Origin: Paenibacillus tundrae
GTDB lineage: Bacteria; Bacillota; Bacilli; Paenibacillales; Paenibacillaceae
DNA: 64,000 bases
NCBI RefSeq assembly: GCF_030812775.1
Contig: NZ_JAUSTI010000001.1
Span: 594,975 to 658,974 of the forward strand
Reading direction: 5' to 3'
Notes under the pieces: model-generated
Databases searched by the model: none
What the model was told of the DNA's origin: nothing
The model's input: the letters and a program-made list of their open reading frames with translations, nothing else
Shown: positions 17,158-25,346 of the stretch, piece after piece
Layout: each line of letters begins with the position of its first letter
Numbering within the stretch: position 1 is the first letter of the stretch
Position numbers and translations under genes: made by a program

Positions 17158-18570
17158 ATGAGAAAATGGTCAGCAGTATTTGTATTTATTTTATTTCTGT
17201 GCGTATTTCCTGCAATGGTGCATGCTGACACGCCTCCTTCCATCGTACTAGATGGTGTAACAATTGAACAGCAAACAGGAGCTCCTGCTGAAAATACGGG
17301 TAAGACAGTAATGGTTCCCATCCGAGTGGTGTCCGAAAATTTGGGCTATGAAGTGAAGTGGGAGAAAGCAACGCAGACGGTTAGTGTGCTAAAAGGAGCA
17401 AGAAGTATTCAGATGGTTGCTGGGCAAGAGGAAGCTACTGTTAATGGAACCAAAGTAAGCTTGGATGCGCCTCCTTTAATCAAACAAGGAACGACTCTAG
17501 TTCCGTTGCGCTTTGTTGGTGAGGGGATGGGTCTAAATGTAGGTTGGGACAATGGAACCAAGACTGTAAGCCTATCAAGCCTTCCTCCTGTAGTAGAAGT
17601 AGATAACGAAGAAGATTCGATAGAAACACCTGTATCGGTCAATCTTTCAGAGTTAAATAGCATGAATTTTAGCGAAAATCAGCTTACCTTGGGAATTAAG
17701 GGAAATATCACTCCGAAGCTGTCCACGCTTACGAATCCGGATCGCATCATTGTAGATTTGCCGGGAACGACATTTTCACAACAGTTCATTCAAGGACAAG
17801 CCTCCAAGCCAGATGGAAGTGGCAGTTTTCTAGTCACAGACTCGGCATTAGTTACCCAGGTTCGGTATGCTAACTTTAGCAATTCTCCCGCTACTGTAAG
17901 AGTTGTCTTTGACTTAAGTCATGTTGCTACTGCAAAGTGGTCACTGGGAGACAATCAAAAGATACTGATCGATCTTACCCCGAGTGGTGGTGAAACAACA
18001 ATCACTCCGCCTCCTGCTGTGCAAGTTCCTAACGGGACAAAGGTTGTTATCATTGATCCAGGGCATGGAGGAAGACAGTCTGGAGCAGTTAGTGTGACAG
18101 GCAAATATGAAAAGGACTTTAATTTGGCTGTAGGACTCAAAGTACAAGCATTACTCCAGCCCTATACGGACATTCAGACTGTCATTACACGGAAGGATGA
18201 TACGGAACTGTCCTTGCAGCAGCGTGTTGATATAGCTGAAATGAATCATGCTGATGTTTTTGTGTCCATTCACGGTAATAAATTTACGACACCTGTGCCT
18301 AATGGGGTAGAAACACTGTACACTCGCTCAGAGAGCAAGGAGTTGGCGGATATCCTTCATAAATATGTACTACCTATTACGGGACTTAAGGATCGTGGCA
18401 TTAAGACGGCAAGTTTGCACGTGACGAGGGAAACAACAATGCCGGCCGTTCTTCTAGAGCTTGGATTTTTAAGTAATGAATCGGATGAAGCGATAATGTT
18501 TACCGAAGATTATCAGAACAAATGTGCACAGGCCATCGTTGATGGAATCTTGGAATTTTTGAACAAGTAA
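17158..18570 (+). CDS. N-acetylmuramoyl-L-alanine amidase with stalk and AMIN domains (copy 1)
   Basis: A 470-aa secreted cell-wall amidase. It has a signal peptide (~1-24, ending MVHADT). A copper-amine-oxidase-like stalk domain lies at ~30-140 (VMVPIRVVSENLGYEVKWEK and TLVPLRFVGEGMGLNVGWDNGTKTV). An AMIN domain lies at ~165-275 (PDRIIVDLPGTTF, VRYANFSNSPATVRVVFDLS). A Zn-dependent Amidase_3 domain lies at ~290-468 with VIIDPGHGG, E in GKYEKDFNLA, VSIHGNK and LLELGFLSN. The usual SIHAN motif reads SIHGN here. GGTGG is 7 nt before ATG. A paralogue follows directly. Confidence 0.92.
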   Translation: MRKWSAVFVFILFLCVFPAMVHADTPPSIVLDGVTIEQQTGAPAENTGKTVMVPIRVVSENLGYEVKWEKATQTVSVLKGARSIQMVAGQEEATVNGTKVSLDAPPLIKQGTTLVPLRFVGEGMGLNVGWDNGTKTVSLSSLPPVVEVDNEEDSIETPVSVNLSELNSMNFSENQLTLGIKGNITPKLSTLTNPDRIIVDLPGTTFSQQFIQGQASKPDGSGSFLVTDSALVTQVRYANFSNSPATVRVVFDLSHVATAKWSLGDNQKILIDLTPSGGETTITPPPAVQVPNGTKVVIIDPGHGGRQSGAVSVTGKYEKDFNLAVGLKVQALLQPYTDIQTVITRKDDTELSLQQRVDIAEMNHADVFVSIHGNKFTTPVPNGVETLYTRSESKELADILHKYVLPITGLKDRGIKTASLHVTRETTMPAVLLELGFLSNESDEAIMFTEDYQNKCAQAIVDGILEFLNK

Positions 18571-18712
18571 GTTGAATTTATCGTAAATCCAATGATTAGG
18601 GCAGTTCGTTGTTTTAAGATGCATGATTGTGAATAAAGGGAAATTAAAACCATAAAAATGTAGAAAAAGCTTGATTTAACAACGTTTTTTTTCAGTGATG
18701 ATGGAATATATT

Positions 18713-18742
18713 CGCAACTTTTGCGTGTTGGAGGCGTCTAAT
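18713..18742 (+). promoter_or_regulatory. ECF-sigma-like promoter for the second amidase
   Basis: CGCAAC (18713-18718) then exactly 16 nt, then CGTCTA (18735-18740). The AAC/-35 and CGTC/-10 with 16-nt spacing are the features shared by SigW/SigX/SigM-type extracytoplasmic-function promoters, which often control envelope genes. It lies 87 nt before the amidase ATG. Confidence 0.6.
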
Positions 18743-18828
18743 AGGTGTCTGGTAATGCCCAAGTAGTCAGTCAGAGTTGAAATTCCGCAACGTGTGGCAA
18801 AAAAATATGAGAATGGTAGGGGTGAAGG

Positions 18829-20235
18829 ATGAAGAAGTTCGGTTTTTTGGTACTGTTATTTGTCTTTGGGCTCGTTTTCCCGGGCTATAGTCATGCAGCA
18901 ACAGATACGAAAATTATCCTAGATGGGAAAGAGATAGTGCAGCCTTCGGATGCCAAAGCGGAAAACATCAACAGCAGTGTGATGGTTCCAATTCGGGTCA
19001 TTTCCGAAAGCCTGGGATATGGTGTGGACTGGCAACAGAAGACAAGCACCGTGACTATAAGTAAAGACAACACTGCCATGCAGATGATTGTTGGACAGAA
19101 GACGGCAACGGTGAACGGCAGTAACGTGAACCTGGATGTCCCGCCACTCGTGAAAAATGGTACGACACTTGTTCCGCTCCGATTTGTTGGTGAACAAATG
19201 GGTCTAAAGGTGGGTTGGAACAATACCACGAAGACGGTAACATTAGTTACCCAGAATTCAGGTTCCGGAAACGGAACGACTACTCCCCCGAACTCCGGCA
19301 ATAACAGCGGAGATACGCAGGAAGGTCTTGTACTGGTGAACGGCATCAGCTTCAGTGATAACCGCTTCTTAATTGCAACGAGCGGAGATACGAAGCCGAA
19401 CGTCTTCACGATGACAGGACCGGATCGAATTGTTATCGATTTGCCTAATACGGCATTTGCTGATTCTTTCAGTCAAGGACAAGCTCTTGATAGCAATCAG
19501 AATGGACAACTTGTTGTGAACGGATACCCAGACGTATCCAAGATTCGTTATTCGTTATACAGCAATACGCCATCAACCGTAAGATTTGTTATTGATTTGT
19601 CAGGTAGCAAAGGTTATGAAGTACAGAACGACACTGGCTTAGTTATCGTTGACTTGAACAAAGAAGGCGCAACACCACAGCCACCAGTAGGCAACAATGG
19701 TAAAAAGGTCGTTGTTGTTGACGCAGGGCACGGTGACCAAGATCCGGGTGCAATCGGCGTAACAGGCAAACGAGAAAAAGACTTTAATTTAGCAATGGCA
19801 TTGAAAGTAGAAGCCTTGTTAAAGAAAGAACCGAACATTGACGTTGTGCTGACGCGCAGCGATGATACATTTTTAGCGTTGAAAGAACGTGTGAGAATCG
19901 CTGAAAGTCTGAAAGCAGATATTTTTATCTCTATCCATGCTAACAGTGGACCTGCAGCGGCAAATGGTGTAGAGACATTTTATTCTCGTACTACCAGCCA
20001 GGCACTAGCAAAAGTAATGCATAAGCATTTATTGCAATCATCAGGGTTGAAGGATCGCGGTGTTAAAATGGCTAGTCTCCACGTAACTCGCGAAACAACG
20101 ATGCCCGCTGTTCTGCTAGAAGGTGGATTCCTGAGCAACAAGAGTGACGAAGCAGCACTGTTTACGGAAAGTTTCCAAAATAGTGTAGCCAAAGGTATCG
20201 TTGCGGGGATCAAGGAGTATCTGGGAATCAAATAA
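18829..20235 (+). CDS. N-acetylmuramoyl-L-alanine amidase with stalk and AMIN domains (copy 2)
   Basis: A 468-aa paralogue of the upstream amidase with the same layout. Signal peptide ~1-23 (SHAAT end); stalk domain ~30-145 (SSVMVPIRVISESLGYGVDW, TLVPLRFVGEQMGLKVGW); Gly/Asn/Thr-rich linker ~146-165; AMIN ~170-280 (PDRIVIDLPNTAF); Amidase_3 ~295-468 with VVVDAGHGDQDPGA, EKDFNLAMALK, ISIHANSG and LLEGGFLSN. It retains the canonical SIHAN motif. An ECF-like promoter lies upstream, and the GerMN lipoprotein gene follows 35 nt after its stop. Confidence 0.93.
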   Translation: MKKFGFLVLLFVFGLVFPGYSHAATDTKIILDGKEIVQPSDAKAENINSSVMVPIRVISESLGYGVDWQQKTSTVTISKDNTAMQMIVGQKTATVNGSNVNLDVPPLVKNGTTLVPLRFVGEQMGLKVGWNNTTKTVTLVTQNSGSGNGTTTPPNSGNNSGDTQEGLVLVNGISFSDNRFLIATSGDTKPNVFTMTGPDRIVIDLPNTAFADSFSQGQALDSNQNGQLVVNGYPDVSKIRYSLYSNTPSTVRFVIDLSGSKGYEVQNDTGLVIVDLNKEGATPQPPVGNNGKKVVVVDAGHGDQDPGAIGVTGKREKDFNLAMALKVEALLKKEPNIDVVLTRSDDTFLALKERVRIAESLKADIFISIHANSGPAAANGVETFYSRTTSQALAKVMHKHLLQSSGLKDRGVKMASLHVTRETTMPAVLLEGGFLSNKSDEAALFTESFQNSVAKGIVAGIKEYLGIK

Positions 20236-20270
20236 GGGTGAATTCCTTATGTACAGGAGGCGGAGTTAGA

Positions 20271-20960
20271 ATGAACAAAAAATTATGGATTGCAGCACTA
20301 CTAGTAACAGTTATGGCGGTCGCTGCGGGATGTGGAAATAAACCGACAGCCGCTCCACCTCAGACGCAAGGTGCAGGTTCCGAGGATACTGTGACAGAAG
20401 TGCAAGGTGAGACGGAAATTACTGAACCTACTACTGTAGAGCCCAATGAAACGTCTTCGACACCAACACCAGACACGACTACGTCTGAATCAGAAGGTTC
20501 GAGTTCAACAGGGGGTACAAGCTCAAGCTCGGAGAACACAGGAAAAACGGATACTTCGCAAGCGACTGAGAAGAAAACGATTAACGTATTCTTCACAGAT
20601 CCAGAGGAGTTAGAACTGCATGAATCTACGGCAACTGTGACCTATGCGGCGGAAGAAGACAAATATAAGTCTGCTTTTGAAGCTTTACAACAAAGTACAG
20701 ATGACACACTCGTTCCACTGTGGTCCAAGGAGATCGAGCTGAAGTCTGTTCAATTCAAGGATGGTGCTCTTACGCTCGATATCCACATGCCGGATACGGC
20801 TAGACTTGGTGCTGGTGGAGAAGTGTTCGCCATCGACGCATTGAAAAAAACATTCTTCCAGTTTGATGAAGTGAAAACACTTGATCTATTGGTGGACGGA
20901 CAACAGTCCGAGAGTTTGATGGGCCATGTGGATTTGGAACATCCAATGACGAGATCTTAA
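20271..20960 (+). CDS. GerMN-domain lipoprotein
   Basis: A 229-aa lipoprotein. Signal peptide with lipobox VAAGC (Cys about residue 22), a Thr/Ser/Glu-rich linker (~25-100) and a GerMN domain (~108-225: INVFFTDPEELELHESTATVTY, ALQQSTDDTLVPLWSKEIELKSVQFKDGALTLDI). GerMN domains occur in the spore germination protein GerM and other envelope lipoproteins. The frame is open from GTG 20238, but AGGAGG at 20255-20260 and the signal peptide place the start at ATG 20271. It follows an amidase, as GerM-type genes often do. Confidence 0.9.
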   Translation: MNKKLWIAALLVTVMAVAAGCGNKPTAAPPQTQGAGSEDTVTEVQGETEITEPTTVEPNETSSTPTPDTTTSESEGSSSTGGTSSSSENTGKTDTSQATEKKTINVFFTDPEELELHESTATVTYAAEEDKYKSAFEALQQSTDDTLVPLWSKEIELKSVQFKDGALTLDIHMPDTARLGAGGEVFAIDALKKTFFQFDEVKTLDLLVDGQQSESLMGHVDLEHPMTRS

Positions 20961-21036
20961 TAGAGATCTTCAAATGTTGTTTTACCGTGTACTCTGCGGA
21001 ATTTCAGCCGCTTTACATGAGAGAGGGGAATCATAG

Positions 21037-23775
21037 GTGACTTTTAAATATAATAATCCATCACACTCTAAAAAAGTAGTTTCAGCCGTACTTGCAGGCA
21101 TGATGGCTCTTAGTGCTGGCGGAGCTGCCCTGGCAGCTGAAGCAACAGATGCTGGGCAGAGTCAGACAACTGCAGTAAGTAATACGGCTGCACCAACCGG
21201 TTTGTTCAGTGATATCAAAGCAGGATACTGGGCTGAGAAACATGTATACAAACTGGCATACCAAGGAATTCTCCTCGGTGAAAAAGGCTTATTTCGTCCA
21301 GGAGACGCGGTAACACAACAAGAAGCGGTAACCATGGCCATTCGGTTTATGAATAAACAAGACCAGTTGAATGACACTTCGGCTGCGGCATTACCGACAA
21401 CTATGGAAGTAGGCAACTACTTCAAGCCTTACGTCGCATTGGCGTTGGAACTGGGATTGATTGATAAAACGGAAGAAGAAGCAGTGGATGTGTCCAAAAC
21501 ATCTTGGGGACAGAAGCCTGCTACTCGTGAGTGGATCACGAAGTTACTTATTCGTTCGTTGAACAAGGATGCAGAAGCAAAAGCTCAAAATAATCAATCG
21601 ACAAGTTTTGCCGATAATGCAAGCATCTCTGATGGTAGCAAAGGTTATATAAACCTAGCAGTTAGTCTAGATCTTGCTAAAGGTGTAGATGGAAACAAGT
21701 TTAATCCAACAGGCTCTGTTACACGTGCACAACTTGCTACGTTCTTTAGTAGAGGTGAATCGTTGACAGATACAGCTTATCCTAACACATACACAGGATA
21801 TGTAACTGGACTTGAAGAAGGTCGAATTACAATGATCGTTGATGGTAAGCTGACGAATTTTGCCGTGAACAGCAATACGCCTTATTTCACAAAGGACAGT
21901 GAAACTCGTTCACCACAAGCGAATGTTCAATTGTATACGAAAGTACAGGTGGTCGGTTCAGCAGGTAATGCTTCCTATGTGGAAGTAATCGATGCAACAC
22001 CTCAGGTTGAGACAGTAGAAGGAACGTTTGCACGTTCGTTGTCAGGTAATAAAATTGGTGTCTTCGTTGGTGAAAACTACGAGACGTTTGGATACGATGA
22101 ATCAACAGCATTCATTGATCAGAACGGAACAGCAATTAAATTATCGGATATTACAGCGGACAGTACTATTGAAGTGCAACGTGAGACTTTCTCCGCTGAC
22201 AAGAAGACAGTGGTTATCCGTGTCAAATCGGGCATTGTTAACAAAAGTGATACTGGAGTGATCGCTGAAGTCGTGACATCTGGTAAAACGATCAAGCTGG
22301 TTACTACTGCAGGAACAACAGAGCAGTATACGTATAGTGACAATCTTATGATTCGTTATCAGGATCGGATTCTGACGCTAGCTGAGCTTAAGCCGGGAAG
22401 TGCTGTGAAATATACGGTGAGAGATAGCGTTTTACAAACGATTGAATTGTCACAGGGTGTGGAGCAGTCTGTTCGAGGTACACTGGTGGAAATTGGTGGT
22501 AATCAGTCTACGTTGACATTCAAGCGTGAAGGTGGCTCCCTTGAAGCCAAGCTGCTGGTTGAGAAACCGGAAGTTATCATTAACGGAATTCAGGATGCTT
22601 CATTAAATGATCTGATCACAGATGCAACAAATGGAGATCAAGTAGAGTTAACATTAAACGCTGAAGATCGTGTGACACGTATCCAGGTCATTGGCCGCCA
22701 AATGGAACCGATGAATGGTGCATCTGTAGTATCTTATAACGCTAAAACCAAAGTACTTACTGTGCTGGATAGTAACAAGAAACCGTTTGTATTTACATTG
22801 GATGAAAAAACAAAGCTGGATTATAATTCGACGAAGCCAACCATGGCAGGTCTAGAGTCTCTACTAAGCGAAGGACGCAAGCTGGATCTTACGTATGTGG
22901 GCACTCGTGCGCTTTCCGTTAAGGTTGTTTACAAGTATGAAGGTACCATTAGCAATATTGATACTTCCAACCGAAAAATCAGCTTGTTGTCTGGTAATCA
23001 GACAGTTACCGTTCCTTATACAATCGCTCCTACAGTGGAAATGTATAATAAATCTGGTGCAAGTCTCACCGATTTAAAAATTGGCGACAACGTTACGGTC
23101 ACATTGGGCGCAAATCAGGATTATATCCAAAAGATAGCGTTGAAATCCGTTGCTCAATTCGAAATTACGGGTATTGAAACGAATGGTCGTATTCGTGTAA
23201 AATCGGATTTGCTGACAAGTCAATTTTACTTTGATCAAGCGACGCTGACTGGAGAAAGCGGTCAGACGTTAACTGCTTCGCAATTGACAGTAGGAAACTT
23301 GATCAACGTTACGTTTGAAGGAATTACGCCGAAAGCTGTCCAGGTTGTTAAGCGTACACTCGCTGAGGTCACTTCAGTTGATGCAACTTCAGTTACACTG
23401 AAACTATTCAACGGTCAATCCGAGACAGTTCCGGTTAGCGGTCCCGTCAAAGTAATTAAATCGGGTTCTACTCTAACGACACTGGGAAGTCTTACTGTGG
23501 GTGATCGGGTCGAAATGACGAAGGATACGGATAACTCCACTCGTTTCAGAGTGATGACAATCCTGAGCAAACAGTTCTGGTCTTACGATGGCGTAGGGAA
23601 CCAAATTCTGGTGAAGCGTGAGACAACTACGGATACTAACTATCGTTTTGCACTGGGTACAGGAGTATATGTTCACCAGGGCGACAACACTTTAAGCGTG
23701 CAATCTCTCAGAGATAATGATAATATTGTATTGTATCTCCTGAACAACATCGTGATGGAGATCCAAAAACAGTAA
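21037..23775 (+). CDS. S-layer homology (SLH) domain surface protein
   Basis: A 912-aa exported protein. Signal peptide ~1-33 (MALSAGGAALAAE). SLH repeats lie at ~50-245: LFSDIKAGYWAEKHVYKLAYQGILLGEKGLFRPGDAVTQQEAVTMAI, then FKPYVALALELGLID, and STSFADNASISDGSKGYINL with KFNPTGSVTRAQLATFFSRG. SLH domains bind pyruvylated secondary wall polymer. Residues 250-912 are a long beta-rich series of short Ig/Sm-like segments (repeated VT-SVDATSVTLKL, GDRVEMT patterns). Start GTG 21037 with GAGAGGGG. It ends the envelope cluster at a strong terminator. Confidence 0.9.
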   Translation: MTFKYNNPSHSKKVVSAVLAGMMALSAGGAALAAEATDAGQSQTTAVSNTAAPTGLFSDIKAGYWAEKHVYKLAYQGILLGEKGLFRPGDAVTQQEAVTMAIRFMNKQDQLNDTSAAALPTTMEVGNYFKPYVALALELGLIDKTEEEAVDVSKTSWGQKPATREWITKLLIRSLNKDAEAKAQNNQSTSFADNASISDGSKGYINLAVSLDLAKGVDGNKFNPTGSVTRAQLATFFSRGESLTDTAYPNTYTGYVTGLEEGRITMIVDGKLTNFAVNSNTPYFTKDSETRSPQANVQLYTKVQVVGSAGNASYVEVIDATPQVETVEGTFARSLSGNKIGVFVGENYETFGYDESTAFIDQNGTAIKLSDITADSTIEVQRETFSADKKTVVIRVKSGIVNKSDTGVIAEVVTSGKTIKLVTTAGTTEQYTYSDNLMIRYQDRILTLAELKPGSAVKYTVRDSVLQTIELSQGVEQSVRGTLVEIGGNQSTLTFKREGGSLEAKLLVEKPEVIINGIQDASLNDLITDATNGDQVELTLNAEDRVTRIQVIGRQMEPMNGASVVSYNAKTKVLTVLDSNKKPFVFTLDEKTKLDYNSTKPTMAGLESLLSEGRKLDLTYVGTRALSVKVVYKYEGTISNIDTSNRKISLLSGNQTVTVPYTIAPTVEMYNKSGASLTDLKIGDNVTVTLGANQDYIQKIALKSVAQFEITGIETNGRIRVKSDLLTSQFYFDQATLTGESGQTLTASQLTVGNLINVTFEGITPKAVQVVKRTLAEVTSVDATSVTLKLFNGQSETVPVSGPVKVIKSGSTLTTLGSLTVGDRVEMTKDTDNSTRFRVMTILSKQFWSYDGVGNQILVKRETTTDTNYRFALGTGVYVHQGDNTLSVQSLRDNDNIVLYLLNNIVMEIQKQ

Positions 23776-23803
23776 TCGTTTCTTTTCGAGGATCAAAGAA
23801 TGA

Positions 23804-23847
23804 CCGTCTTGATGCGGGATCTTTCCCGCATCAGGACGTTTTTTTTG
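23804..23847 (+). terminator. terminator after the SLH gene
   Basis: A stem of about 15 bp with one G-T pair, CGTCTTGATGCGGGA (from 23805) to TCCCGCATCAGGACG (ending 23838), then eight Ts. Confidence 0.92.
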
Positions 23848-23935
23848 CAAGCTTTTGTGTCCTCGTAAAGTACTCGAAATAAGTCTGGAAGTAAGGCTCC
23901 ACCATGTGTGGTGATTCTGTGGGAGGTAGCTCTTC

Positions 23936-24631
23936 ATGAATGCAGCGACAGTTAGGCACATACTCGATACGATGGAATCGATGTTTCCTGATGCACATTG
24001 CGAATTAAATCACAGCAATGCGTTTGAATTGACGGTAGCTGTCCTATTGTCGGCCCAATGCACCGACGAAACAGTAAACAAGGTAACCGCAGACTTGTTT
24101 CGAAAGTATACAAGCCCTGCTGATTATCTGGCGGTTCCTTTAGAGGAATTGGAACAGGATATTCGGCGAATCGGCCTGTATCGGAACAAGGCCAAGCATA
24201 TTCAGAACATGTGCCGTATTTTAATAGAGCAGTATGGCGGTGATGTACCGCAGGAACATGATCAGCTTGTGACGCTACCAGGGGTCGGACGGAAAACCGC
24301 GAACGTTGTTGTTTCTAATGCGTTTGGCGTTCCTGCCATTGCGGTGGACACGCATGTAGAACGTGTGTCCAAACGGCTAGGACTGGCTGGATGGGATGAT
24401 TCTGTTCTTGAAGTCGAGAAGAAATTGATGAAGCGCGTACCCCGGGATGAGTGGACGTTGACCCATCACCGGATCATCTTTTTTGGACGCTACCATTGTA
24501 AGGCCCAGAACCCAGCGTGCCCTATCTGCCCTCTGCTGGATATATGCAGGGAAGGGAAAAAGCGTATGAAAACGTCCCAAATCAGGAAAGATAAGGAACG
24601 TAGTAGTACCCCTAAACGAAAAATAAATTAA
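23936..24631 (+). CDS. nth: endonuclease III
   Basis: A 231-aa base-excision repair DNA glycosylase/AP lyase for oxidised pyrimidines. The helix-hairpin-helix LPGVGRKTANVV contains the catalytic Lys (residue ~121) and is followed by the catalytic Asp in AVDTHVERV (~139). The C-terminal 4Fe-4S cluster is complete (Cys pattern C-x6-C-x2-C-x5-C in CKAQNPACPICPLLDIC). The last ~20 residues are a basic tail longer than in E. coli Nth. GGGAGG precedes the ATG. A short conserved gene follows after 23 nt. Confidence 0.96.
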   Translation: MNAATVRHILDTMESMFPDAHCELNHSNAFELTVAVLLSAQCTDETVNKVTADLFRKYTSPADYLAVPLEELEQDIRRIGLYRNKAKHIQNMCRILIEQYGGDVPQEHDQLVTLPGVGRKTANVVVSNAFGVPAIAVDTHVERVSKRLGLAGWDDSVLEVEKKLMKRVPRDEWTLTHHRIIFFGRYHCKAQNPACPICPLLDICREGKKRMKTSQIRKDKERSSTPKRKIN

Positions 24632-24654
24632 TGATTAGAAGAGGATGAGTAACG

Positions 24655-24927
24655 ATGAAATGCATTTCCGTTTACACTGACAATTTTGAAGCCTTCTCCG
24701 ATATTTTTGAACAAGTTGTGGAGCAGGAAATGGCTGAAAATGAAGAAAAAGAAGTAGAAGGTATCACTGTAAGTCATTCCGGCGACGTGCCTGAGCATTA
24801 TTTGGAGCGCATGTCCACAAAACCAGAAGTTGTAGTTATGAGAGACAAAGGAAGAAATATTACAATTCTTCAGCATGGACAAGTATTTGAAATCTTGTTG
24901 CCTACGATGGAGAACGCGGTTTCTTAA
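24655..24927 (+). CDS. hypothetical protein downstream of nth
   Basis: A 90-aa acidic protein (starts KCISVYTDNFEAFSDIFEQV, ends QVFEILLPTMENAV) with MSTKPEVVVMRDKGRNITILQHG in the middle. It starts 23 nt after nth with GAGGATGAG as ribosome site. I do not recognise a family with known function. No export signal or metal motif is visible. Confidence 0.7.
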   Translation: MKCISVYTDNFEAFSDIFEQVVEQEMAENEEKEVEGITVSHSGDVPEHYLERMSTKPEVVVMRDKGRNITILQHGQVFEILLPTMENAVS

Positions 24928-25346
24928 TTTACACCTATACCCATGGATATGTTGCACCTGTGTTGGCACGCTCATTACGAAGCAATACCGCATACTAAAG
25001 GTGCAGCATGTTCGTAAGTACCGTCGATAAAACCGATATATTCGGTTTTATTTTTTTATATATAAGGAATTTGTTTATAGGTTGGGTTGGCAGGATCTAT
25101 AGAGCAAGCTAGATGCTTTGTCTGTGCGTTAATACATAGAAATCGTTCAAATTCGCACAAGGTAATGTTAAAATAGGACTATTATAAATGCGAGTTCAAA
25201 AAGAATCCAACTTTAATGCTGAAAATGCTGAGTAAGTATGTGATTTTTTCTTTTATAATCCAAGCGGACTTTTTGAACAACTTCTATAAGAGAAAGGCAT
25301 TATCACGAATGATGCCAAATTGAGGAGCCAGGGGGAAAGGCCAGTC
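24928..25346. other. intergenic region with structured 3' segment and dynamin promoter region
   Basis: 419 bp. The first 120 bp hold two crossing complementary pairs (TGCACC 24953-24958 with GGTGCA 25000-25005; TTACGAA 24975-24981 with TTCGTAA 25011-25017) followed by a terminator at 25027-25060. The remaining 280 bp are AT-rich with several TATAAT-like sites (e.g. about 25252) but no convincing -35 partner. Confidence 0.45.
25026..25060 (+). terminator. terminator upstream of dynamin gene
   Basis: AAAACCGA and TCGGTTTT form an 8-bp stem around a short AT loop, followed by ATTTTTTTA. Confidence 0.75.
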
